Origin: Tetracladium setigerum
Taxonomy: Eukaryota > Ascomycota > Leotiomycetes > Helotiales
Direction: 5' to 3'
DNA length: 64,000 bases
NCBI GenBank assembly: GCA_031472005.1
Contig: PZJY01000001.1
Location: forward strand, 4,154,001 to 4,218,000
The notes below the pieces were generated by a model, which was not told the DNA's origin, ran no database searches, and saw nothing but the letters and a program-made list of their open reading frames with translations. The translations under genes and the position numbers were made by a program. This document shows positions 1 to 9,947 of the stretch, piece by piece; the stretch's first letter is position 1; the number at the start of each line of letters is the position of its first letter.

Positions 1-707
1 CGGAGGCGCTTGGTTTCTCTCAATTATTCCCGGGAATCAAAAACACCCTTCTTACGCTGGATTCTAATTTCAGAATTCCAATTTACCGAGAATATGCACT
101 AGCCATGGGCCTAGCATCAGTCTCAAAAGAATCCTGCGAGAATTTGTTGAGCAGAGGAGGGACGAACAACGTAAGTCAGTCGTTATACTTTACTCCACAT
201 GCTTGCTAACATTCTTTTTAGGAGGGAATGGGCCGTGCAATCACCATTGTCGTAGGAGGTGCCCGCGAATCCCTCGACGCCCTCCCATACTCCCTCCGCC
301 TCGTCCTCAAACGCCGCAAGGGCTTCGTCAAGATGGCCATCCGCACCGGTGCCGACCTCGTCCCCGTCCTCGCTTTTGGCGAAAACGACCTCTATGACCA
401 ATTCCACGCCGAAGCACACCCGCGCATCCACAAAGCGCAACTCCTGCTCAAAAAAGTCCTTGGCTTCACCGTGCCCCTCTTCCACGCCCGCGGCGTCTTC
501 AATTACGATGTCGGACTGATGCCGTATCGCAGACCGCTTAATATTGTAGTTGGAAGACCGATTAAAGTCGATCAGGCGGTGACGCCGCAGCAGGATGTCA
601 TCGATCGTGTGCATGAGGAGTATGTGACGGAGTTGGAGAGGTTGTGGGAGACGTGGAAGGACGAGTTTGCGCCGAATCGGAAGGAGGATTTGAAGATTTT
701 GGAGTAA
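1..707 (+). CDS. Diacylglycerol O-acyltransferase, DGAT2 family (3' part only)
   Basis: The gene enters from the left edge, so its N-terminal membrane part is missing. Exon bases 1-170 (codons from base 3) are joined to 222-707 by a 51-bp intron (GTAAGT donor, GCTAAC branch site, TTTTTAG acceptor), phase 0. The 212 visible residues carry DGAT2-family signatures: FPGIKNTLLTL, YREYALAMGLASVS, a glycine-rich VVGGARESLDA, then RRKGFVKMAIRTGADLVPV and FGENDLYDQ. DGAT2 enzymes esterify diacylglycerol with acyl-CoA to make triacylglycerol at the ER and lipid droplet. The conserved HPHG active-site motif would lie upstream of the window, so I cannot check it. Family assignment is secure; catalytic competence is not tested here. 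Confidence 0.93.
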
Positions 708-1776
708 GATGGGTGAGATCATTGGTGTGCGAGGATTGAGGTCATTCATTATTGGAATCGAAGGCCCAAAAATTTGTATCAACAGTGTGGGTTTTTAAAG
801 GTAGCTTTTTTTTTAAACTTGTTAACTTGTTAACTAGGTAGGTAGGTAATCACGGGAATTATGGATTTTATCAGTAATATTGAGCTTGCTGTCGCGCTTT
901 TCAGTTGTGATTTTGAGTTGAGAAGGTAAGTGGTAAGTGCAGGCAGTAGGTTTCTTGCTTTTGGCCCAAGTTTTGACCTCTCCTCTGATAATGTTTGGAG
1001 AGTGTGAGTGCTATCAGAGAGTCCATGATGTGTATGTATGTAGGACTAGGAAATAGACATCAGATTTTTGTATTATCATAGAACGTGAAATGAGGTGAGA
1101 TAAGATCTTACTTGTCAAAGGCCAAAGGTCAAACACAGGTCAGGAGGATCAAGACATTGATTCCACTTCTGCTCAGCATCTCTACTTCTACGAACACGAA
1201 AACGATAACGACAACGACAACGAAAACGAAAAAGAAAAAGAACCCGATTGACTGTACAGTAGCTTAGTTCTCACTTTGCAGGCCTTGATTCTACGAAATA
1301 AGGTAAAGATTGTCTTGCGATGCTGCGGAAGGATTATAAAGGACAACGAGAAATGGTACCAAGACACCGAATATCAGGAAATATATTGTGAATTTGTGGA
1401 TTTGAATTAGAGAGATGATGACTTGTTGAAAAGATCTCCTATTTATTATTACCGCGAACACGAAAACGCATTCACTGCCGACCTCACTCAGCCTCTCATA
1501 CGTTTTGTGGAGTTGGATGAGCGCATCTCGAATGCGAATGTGCCCACCCGTTGGATGACTTCCAGCCCAAAGTCCCAAAAGTCACGTTGAGAAGGCTATC
1601 GCCCCCTACCCGAATACGAAAACGCCATTCACGTACTGCCAGCCAATGACAGCGGCCCTGATTGGTTATCCTGGACAGCCTTCCCCTATCCCAAAATTTA
1701 ATTTAAGGAACATCAACACCACCGCTTCTTTGCTGTCTCGCACAAACCCAACGAAACGACACAATTGAATCTCACA
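708..1776. promoter_or_regulatory. Intergenic region and promoter of CYP51
   Basis: No convincing gene. It holds three copies of the 14-mer CGAA(C/T)ACGAAAACG at 1191-1204, 1455-1468 and 1611-1624. The last two are each followed by (C)CATTCAC and a nearby CTGCC. A purine-rich ACGAAA/ACGACA array (1190-1243) extends the first copy. Two CCAAT boxes lie 110-135 bp before the start codon, one forward (1643-1647) and one reverse (1661-1665). CCAAT boxes bind the CBC/Hap complex, which is known to control cyp51 in Aspergillus; a role for the 14-mer is my inference. Confidence 0.55.
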
Positions 1777-3411
1777 ATGGGTCTTCTCGAACAGCTCAGT
1801 GGTCTCCTGGCCGGGCAGGTTGCCCAGCGAGGGCTCGCCATCGTCGCCGCAGGCGCGGTGTTCGCCTTCATCGTTCTATCAGTAGTTCTCAACGTCTTGT
1901 CGCAATTGCTATTCAAGAATCCCAATCAACCACCAGTGGTGTTCCATTGGTTCCCCATTCTCGGAAACACTATCTACTATGGCATGGATCCGTACGGATT
2001 CTTCTTCGAATGCAAGGCTAAATACGGAGACTGCTTCACATTCATCTTGTTGGGCAAGAAGACAACGGTGTACTTGGGACGGGCTGGCAATGAGTTCATT
2101 CTCAATGGAAAGCACAAGGATGTCAATGCGGAGGAAATCTACACTGTCTTGACCACACCGGTCTTTGGCAAAGATGTCGTTTACGATTGCCCAAATTCGA
2201 AGTTGATGGAGCAGAAGAAAGTGAGGGAACCCCTGGCGCATCAGGCTGGCGAGGCAAAATGCTAATCTTTCTTCCTTTCGCAGTTCATGAAAATTGGTCT
2301 CAGCACCGAAGCATTCCGCTCTTACGTTCCAATTATTGCAAAAGAGGTCGAGGACTTCGTGAAGCGGTCTCCCGTTTTCAAGGGTGCCAAGGGCACATTT
2401 GACGTGGTTAAGGTTATGTCAGAAGTTACCATCTACACTGCTTCGCATTCGCTCCAAGGAAAGGAGGTCCGCGACCGATTTGACTCTTCTCTGGCTTCTC
2501 TTTACCATGATCTTGACATGGGATTCACCCCTATCAACTTTATGCTTCCATGGGCCCCACTACCGCACAACCGCGCACGCGACCACGCCCAGAGGACAGT
2601 TGCCAACCTCTATGTCGATGTTATCAAGGAGCGCAGAGCCACAGGTGATTTGGATAGACTTGATATCATGACTCAATTGATCGATTCTACATACAAGGAC
2701 GGAACCAAGATCCCAGATCATGAAGTCGCCCATATGATGATTGCCCTTCTCATGGCCGGACAACACTCCTCCTCCTCCTCAATCTCCTGGATTCTCCTAC
2801 GCCTCGCCTCAAGACCTGATATCCTGGAAGAGCTCTACGCCGAACAAATCCGTGTTCTCGGCGCCGACCTCCCAGCTCTCCAATACGAAGACCTCTCGAA
2901 ACTCACCATGCACCAAAACGTCCTCAAGGAAATCCTCCGCCTGCACACACCCATTCACTCGATCCTCCGCAAAGTCACCAACCCCATGCCTGTCCCCGGC
3001 ACCAAATTCGTCATCCCAACTTCCCACAACCTCCTCGCCTCACCCGGCTGCACCTCCCGCGAAGCCGAATTCTTCCCTGATCCCATGAAGTGGGAACCCC
3101 ACCGCTGGGACGCCGACTCGGGCATGGTCATCGGCGGCGACGTCGAGGAGGAGCGCGAGGATTACGGATACGGAGTTATCAGCAAGGGAGCCAAGAGTCC
3201 CTATCTCCCCTTTGGCGCGGGTAGACATCGTTGCATTGGTGAGCAGTTTGCGAATGTGCAGCTTGTTACCATTATGGCGACGATGGTGAGGGAGTTTAAG
3301 TTTAGGAATACGGATGGGAGTGATAAGGTTATTGCGACGGACTTTTCGAGTTTGTTTACGAGGCCGATGATGCCTGCTAATATCGAGTGGGAGAGGAGAG
3401 AGAAGGCTTGA
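1777..3411 (+). CDS. CYP51: Sterol 14-alpha-demethylase (CYP51/Erg11), B-type
   Basis: A 523-residue ER cytochrome P450 that removes the 14-alpha-methyl of eburicol/lanosterol in ergosterol synthesis; it is the target of azole fungicides. Exons 1777-2220 and 2284-3411 flank a 63-bp phase-0 intron. The ATG at 1777 is used; the upstream TTG in the same frame is not a eukaryotic start. In order: a membrane anchor near residues 18-46, the I-helix AGQHSSSS (306-313), E364-x-x-R367 of EILR, and the heme loop PFGAGRHRCIGE with Cys465. Residues linked to azole resistance in other fungi look wild type: Y136 (in VVYDCPN) and the YGYG motif (Y442, Y444). No frame breaks, and length is normal for the family. 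Only one copy is in the window; the B-type call rests on overall likeness. Confidence 0.97.
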
Positions 3412-5092
3412 GTGGGAGACTTGAGTAGGGATAGGAAGGAGAGGAAGAGATAATGAATTAATGGTATTCATTGTATATTACATTACAAGAAAGGGGACTT
3501 TGTGATAGGCGTTGGGTGGAATCAATGGTATAGAAAACTTAATAATCCCCGAGAAATGAATACGAAAAGAAAGAAATATCGCACCTACTTGGGTATTCCA
3601 GTTCTTCAGGATTTTGATTATTGTGAAGAGAGAGTATTGATGGAAACTTTCAACATATCAAAACCGAACAACCATTCTAGACCTTTCGTCGTAGGGCAGC
3701 GAGGGCAGATGTTCTACTTAGTATCGGCAAAAACTCAATTCAGGGAATCGATGATCGATCCAGATCTCAACGAATTGAAACAATTCGCCACCCCCTCTCC
3801 ACCTATGATCTTACAGCACGCCAGGACCCTACTTGCAGATAATGGCGTAGAAGCGAGGACGAGGATGAGAGAAGAGAGGTGGAGAGGAGAAGTGGGCTCC
3901 CATATCCCATTTGACCATGGGCATCGAGGCTTTTTGCACGTGTCAGAAAGGTTGAGGAAAGTCAGAAGTGAGAAAGAAAAGTAAGTGACACTTGGACTTG
4001 GACTTGCTTGGGATTACATTATTTATTTGGGTGCTGACGGGCCAAGTGTCACAGATAGAGGGGGCGAGTACTGCGGTAGAAAGCTCAAAGGCTCGTCCTC
4101 GTCATCGATGGGCGGCGATAAGGTTGCCACCCTTTTTTCACGTGTTGAGTAGTTTGAGGATTAGAGCAGAGCAATCTTATTAGGCACAAAAAGTATATTG
4201 AGATATTAAACTTTGAAGGAAGAGAACAATGAGGAGGGAAAGAAGAAGGAGGAGATGGGGAAATAAAAGGTTTGATGGAGAAGCGGAGGAGAAGGCCATT
4301 AATTCTTCTACCAGGTTGAACAAGGAGATGAATTACCTGAATAGGAAAGACATTGGCAAATGGTTGAGTTGTTTGCATTGGGTGAATCTGGGAGAAGAGA
4401 GTCTTGGCTTCTCTCACTGATCCAATCTCCTATCGAGCTCGGCCGATGCGTCCCGAGTTTGTCCTCGTTAATAATTAACATTTGACAGAGACAAAGCAGA
4501 ACAAAGCAGCGCAATTTGATTAGAATTTCTAATTTTTACTTTCCTTCACCACCAGCATACATTACATTCCTTTCTGCGTTACACCAAAACACATGTGAAA
4601 ATACACATACATAACCTACGTATAGGAATATTACGCAAGCGGGAGATATTTGTTTTAACTACACTGTACGGTACTCACGTCCACATCTGCATCTGTCTTG
4701 TCTTCCGTTCCAGCCGCCAGCCGCCAATATTTTTGTTGACTTCATCCAAGGAGAAGGTTACATACCCGGACGGACTTCCATCCCCAGTTACAAACAGGCA
4801 CAGGCACAGGATCAGGAGGGAGGGCACTTCACCCACTACAACATACCCCACCCTCCAATTCCTCCTCCTCTTCCTCGTCCTCGTTCATACCGCCCCAACA
4901 CCAATCAATCCATTCATTGAATTAGAAGCAAGCACCACAGCACGTTTCCATCGTCTGGCTCACACGCTTGCGACAAACCATACTTCCGCCGCCACGGAAG
5001 GAGAAACGCTAGGAAGAGATAGGAGGAAAGGAAGAGAGAGTTGTGTGTATGTGTGTCTGAGACAGAGAGGGGGAGAGATATATAATTGAAAG
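3412..5092. other. Intergenic region between CYP51 and the AdipoR-like gene
   Basis: 1.7 kb without a supported gene. A 160-codon frame at 3502-3984 begins at GTG and resembles no family, so I do not call it. The right half (about 4700-5090) becomes pyrimidine-rich and probably contains the promoter and leader of the AdipoR-like gene. Confidence 0.5.
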
Positions 5093-6719
5093 ATGGCTTG
5101 CACAAGCCCATCCCTGACGGTGTTGGAGAGTTACGAACTTTCCTCACCGTCGTCGTCGTCGTCAACGAATGCTGCTATTTCTACCGGGACCGAGGACACG
5201 AAGACGTTAAATCCAAGATCCACGCTTTTAAGTAGGAGAAGGCATTCTTCATTTCACCCGCGGAGGAAGAGCGAGGGGCTCATTATGGACGGCGAGGAGG
5301 GGTTGTTATTGAAGGTATGTTGTATTATACTTTTAGCATTCATTCTCCCTTCCATTGTAACTTGCGCAATGAATGCAATTGCTGATTCGAGACATCAAAG
5401 GTGGATATCTTCCTCTCGGAATTAGAACGTCGACTTGACTTCCTCGAGAACTATGGAAACCTCAATATCGATGCGGGAATTTCAAGGGCGTATTCCACGC
5501 TGCAAGCCGTTCGGGCGCATTGCTCGCAGGTCTCAGGAGAAGTTCTAGGAGCAGGTCGGCGCAGAGCAAAAGTGATGGTCGAAACAATCGAATCGGGATA
5601 CCAAGAAGCCCTCGCGGCAAAAGAGACATTGGGAGAGAAAGTGCACACAGGCATTGTGCTCCTCGAGGGCATCCTCACGGAATTCGAAGCCAGAGCATAC
5701 AAAATGCACGAACAGGGTTTCGCCGGCGCAGCAGGTAGTCTCATGGACGGCGGTCGCAGAGTCGTAGACGAAGGCATCGAACGTGCCCGAGAAGTCGTAG
5801 ATGAAGGTCTAGAACGAGCACGCAAAGCCGCCGAAACACTTGAGGAGCACATCCAAAGCGCCATCCTCCGAGCACGCGAACACGGCCTCATCCGCTACGA
5901 AGATCTCCCCGTCCCCTGGCAAGTCAATCCGCACATCGTCAAAGGCTACCGCTTCACGGAATCCAAAGTCGACTGCCTGCACTCGGTGCTAAAGATCAAC
6001 AACGAATCCGTCAACATCTGGTCTCATTTCATCGGCCTCGTCATCGTCCTCGCCATCGCTTTCTACTTCTACCCCACCAGCGGCGTCTTCCACCTCAGCA
6101 CCAACACCGACGTCTTCATCGCCTGCGTCTTCTTCGTCGCCGCCTGCAAATGTCTCGTCTGTTCCTGCATGTGGCACACCATGAATTCCGTCGCTGATCA
6201 AACGCTCATGGAGCGGTTCGCGTGCGTCGATTACACCGGTATATCACTCCTCATTGCCGCTTCGATCATGACGACGGAGTATACGGCCTTCTACTGCGAG
6301 CCCGTGTCAAGATGGATCTACATGTCTCTCACTGCCTCTCTGGGTATCGGCGGCGTCATCCTCCCCTGGCATCCAACGTTCAATCGCTCCGACATGGCCT
6401 GGGCACGCGTAGCATTCTACGTCTCTCTCGGAGCGACGGGGTTCGCCCCCGCCTTCCAACTCAACCTCACGCGCGGTTCATCATGGGCGTGGGAGTTTTA
6501 CGCCCGATCACCAAGAGCATCACTGTTTACTTGATTGGTGCCGTGGTGTATGCGAGCAAGGTTCCGGAGCGGTGGTTCCCCGGTGCCTTTGATTATGTTG
6601 GGGGCAGTCATAATCTTTGGCATTTTGCGGTGTTGGGCGGGATTTTGTTTCATTATATGGCTATGCAGGAGTTTTTTACGGGCGCGTTTGAGAGGAAGGG
6701 GAATGGGTGTGCTTATTGA
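5093..6719 (+). CDS. AdipoR/haemolysin-III (Izh3-like) seven-transmembrane protein, one frame break
   Basis: A member of the progestin/adiponectin-receptor family (PAQR; yeast Izh proteins), zinc-dependent membrane proteins linked to lipid and zinc homeostasis. Exon 5093-5314 joins 5401-6719 across an 86-bp phase-0 intron. The N-terminal third is soluble and includes a charged helical, coiled-coil-like stretch (VDEGIERAREVVDEGLERARK). The membrane domain follows with family motifs: ESVNIWSHFIGL, CSCMWHTMNS (zinc-ligand His), and near the end SHNLWHFAVLGGILFHYMAM with the other His ligands. The frame slips at CCC 6503-6505: the upstream frame ends FYA and the next frame continues PITKSITVYLIGA. 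One missing C restores a 513-residue protein of normal size. I read this as an intact gene with a base-call error. Confidence 0.9.
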
Positions 6720-7133
6720 GGAGTGAGGAGTGAGGAGGGAGAGGGGGAAGTGAGAAGTATAAAAGTAAAGGGGGGAGGTGGTGAGAAGGGAAGTGAGTTG
6801 TAAATACCGACCTTACAGAACAGTGTAATTAAGCGAGCGGGAGAGAGCGGGAGAGGAAGGGAGGGAGGGAGAGAAGTAGATATAATTTGGAGGGTTATAC
6901 AGGGGTAGAGGTGATACAATGATGATGATGGACGTCGTTTGGGGGGAAATGGGGTTTTTTTTGGTTTCAGGATTGGAGTAGGGAGAAAGGAAGGGGGGCA
7001 TGGCGACGGCGTTTTGTTGTTTTTTGTTTGTGTGTAAATTTCTTATTATAACTCATATACTTAGATTTATATATGGAATATTTTAACTTTGCCTTGCTTT
7101 CAATTCCTTTCCTTTCTTGCTTGCTTATCTTTT

Positions 7134-7200
7134 TTACTTAAGTTACTTGAGTTACTTAAGTTTACTTGAGTTTACTTAAGTTACTTAAGTTTATGGAGTT
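7134..7200. repeat. Tandem ACTTAAGTT/ACTTGAGTT repeat
   Basis: About six to seven units of a 9-10 bp motif, AGTT(T)ACTT(A/G), alternate between CTTAAG and CTTGAG. CTTAAG is itself palindromic, so the block can pair with itself. Confidence 0.8.
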
Positions 7201-7266
7201 ACTTCGACGGTGAAGGGGAGGAAGAGGGGAGCGGGAGAGGGAGAAAGCATGGGTTTTTCTTTTTTT

Positions 7267-7326
7267 TGATGGACTGACCGGGTGACTGACTGACTGGGTG
7301 ACTGACTGACTTACTGACTGGCTGAG
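7267..7326. repeat. GACT/GACTG tandem repeat
   Basis: Degenerate GACT tetramers with GGGT interruptions, an ordinary microsatellite in a 3' intergenic region. Confidence 0.85.
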
Positions 7327-8491
7327 CATCATGTTATCATGTATTATGGCATGCCTTCTATGCCTTCTATATCTTCTCCTTTCCATCTCTTTTCTGTCTT
7401 CATTTTTTTCCTCTTATGATTTATAGAAAAGGAAAAAGAAGGTAGACGAGATTTTGTGTTGGCATCTTGTTGATGAAGAGTTGGTTGCTTGTGAGGTATA
7501 TATATATGCGTGTGTGTGTGTGTGTGTATACTGTGAAAGGCGCCTGTGTGTGTGTATTTTCTCATGGGCAGAGGGATTTTACACTCGGAAAGCTGTGGTC
7601 CAAGTTGTAGAGGATGAATTGCAATCCTCAGGTATAGAGGTATAGAATAACAACTAATAGTGTGAGCAGGACGAACAAGTTTGGAACTTTCATTTTTAAG
7701 CGAAGATTAGATCCCCTTTTTTCTTCTTCTTCCTATTATTGATATGTTGTTGTTGTTTGTTCTAGGCAGCACAATTAGAGAGCTAGCTGACTGACGAAAT
7801 CGAATGAATGGATCGTACGCCAGTGGGGCGGTTTCTGATAGTTTTAATTACAGCATTTGCATATATATTTTGTGGTCAAGGAAAGAAAGGAAAGATACAG
7901 GTGATGAGATGATTGATTTCATGCCACAAAAAAGGTGTCTTGTTTGGAATGTAAGATTTTGTTTCGTATATATACATGTATAGGTATATACACATGTACA
8001 ATTCACGGTAAGCAAACTAATCCAATCCAAATCCATCAGCCAGCCAGCGAGCGAGCGAGCGCGTCGTATTAAATAAATCCCAAAAAAATCAAGAAACGTA
8101 ACGTGTGTGTTGTGTGGTATATCCCAAAAACCAAGCAATCAAGTAGCTTTTACGCCCGCTAAAAACAGAAGAACAAGAACAAATCCCCCTTCCCCAAAAA
8201 TCAAATTACACCAACATCAAAGCTCCCTCCCAGTTTTTGATTTGTGAAAATGAAAATGTTCGTTACGTGATGAATGAATGGATAAATAGATGAATCAATC
8301 ATCCTATCTTCGCACTTCTACTATCTGAATAGCTTGGTGAGCCTTTGTATACGTACGCTATGTAACAATCATGAATTAGTACTTGTATTTTCCTTTCCTT
8401 TTCTTTTCTAGGAGGGAGGGGAGGAGCAGTGGTTTGTGTTTGATGTACAAATGTACTAAGAGAGGAAGGGGGAAAAAAGAAATAGTGAGTA

Positions 8492-9947
8492 CTAACGTTG
8501 ACCCTTCTGCAACCCAGCCAGCCCACTACTCGTCCTCTGATGACCTTTCCTCCCAGCTGGAGTCGCAGCGGCATCATCCCTACTCTTCTCAATCAACTGC
8601 GTAAAAGTCGTCTGTCCACTAACACCACTCCCGCGACTCTTCTCGCCTGCCAACAGGAATGCAGGCGGTGGTAACAACCCGAAGAACCGCTGATTCCTTT
8701 CCCAAGGCCCACTGCTTTTCCACCAGCTGTTTTGTTGCCTTGGCCACCACCGCCACCGCCACCAGAAGGCATTGTATTTCCCTTTCCTATGCCTAAACCT
8801 TGACCGCCCGTTTCTTTGTTATTCTGTCGTAGAGCGCTCGCCGTTTCGCCATCCGTGTAGATGTTGATATCAGCGTATAGATCTTGAGCGCTGGGCGCTC
8901 GTTGCTGCGGGGGGTAACCGGATTGATGAGTTGTTCCGTCTGCGTCTTTGTTTCGGAAGTCTTGCGAATGTTTAATGGTGGTGGGATAGAGATCTGTAAA
9001 GATGGCGGCAACGGCTCCTCTCTATCCCATCCGCTAGCATTCGGCGTCCTATCACGCATAAACAAACTCTTCACCCTCTTAATAGTCCCTGGTCTCACTC
9101 TGCCGCCGCCCAATGTACTACTCGGACTTCCGCCATCCCACTCCTTCTTTCGTAGGAAGTCGGTTCGTGCGCTGCCGTTTTGGAGGTGGGGAGAGGAGAT
9201 GGGGAGGGTGCTGTTCGTGTTGCCGAAACTTTGGGTCGAGGCGCGGCGGAGCTGCGAGGTTTCGCGCTTTTGGTGACATTTGATTATGATGAGCATTATG
9301 ATCATGGTGAGGGCGATGCCGGTGAGGAGGCCGGCGAAGAAGAAGATTATGATTGAGAGGGTAGGGAAGCGTGGGCAAGATTGTGATTCGAGCGGGAGGG
9401 CGGTGGTAGAGGGGCAGGCTGTGTTCGGTTCAGAGGTAGTTTGTGGTGGGGAATTTGTGGATGTTGATGTTATTGAGGTGGTGGTGGAGCTTGGTAGCAA
9501 AGTCGATGATGTACTACTCGAAGATGATGGGACGAAGGGCGCAATGTCTTGATTTGCATCTTTCTGGCAGTTGTTCTGCTTGTTGCAGCTATATCCGAAT
9601 GGGCAACATCTCGTCCCGCATTTCCCCAGTGTGGCGGTCAGCGCGGTGGTTTTAAGGGTGTTGCTTGGGTTTGCGGTCGCGTCTTGTTGCGAGATGTCGC
9701 ATGTTATGCTGGCGATTTGGGTGCAGTCACTACCAGCGGGACAGCATAGAACGGTTGTGTTGGCTGCGAGTGGTATACATGTTGAGGTGCTGGGACAGCA
9801 GAAATTCGATGGGAGGGAGGCTTGTGGGCATTTTGAGAAGTCGGCGGGGCAGCTGGATTGTTGTCGGCTGAAAAGATGAGATTGGGCGGTGCTTGCAGTG
9901 CTGAGAAAGAGAGTTGCGAGAAGGGAGTGCGTAAGAATTCGTCCCAT
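8492..9947 (-). CDS. Secreted Cys-rich single-pass membrane protein with Ser/Thr stalk, two frame breaks
   Basis: No firm family name. Reading down from the ATG at 9945-9947: a signal peptide (about residues 1-21), a Cys-rich ectodomain with paired CC motifs (SNFCCPSTSTC, VLCCPAGSDC, RCCPFGYSC), a Ser/Thr-rich stalk, one transmembrane helix (about 195-227, SIIIFFFAGLLTGIAL), and a basic, disordered cytoplasmic tail. The layout resembles Mid2/Wsc-type wall sensors without a WSC domain. The main frame stops at 8793, but coding-like sequence continues in two other frames. A missing C at GGG 8893-8895 switches into DLYADINIYTDGETASAL, and another at CCC 8708-8710 switches into PWERNQRFFGLL and TTFTQLIEKS, ending at 8492. 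With both bases restored the protein is 485 residues. A sensor role is inference. Confidence 0.72.

Larger units (their letters stand above)
6720..8491. other. Intergenic region with simple repeats (convergent 3' ends)
   Basis: No gene found. It lies between two convergent genes and is rich in low-complexity DNA: AGTTACTTAAG/TTACTTGAG units at 7134-7200, GACT tetranucleotides at 7267-7326, a TA/TG microsatellite at 7497-7531 and GAGC repeats near 8047-8061. The short frames here match nothing I recognise. Confidence 0.6.

Noticed and set aside
1777..3411. Azole-resistance alleles in CYP51
   Set aside because: Y136 and the YGYG region are wild type, and no other known change is clear; expression effects cannot be judged from coding sequence.
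3502..3984. 160-codon plus-strand frame after CYP51
   Set aside because: It begins at GTG, has no domain or signal features and lies in the region expected to hold the CYP51 3' end.
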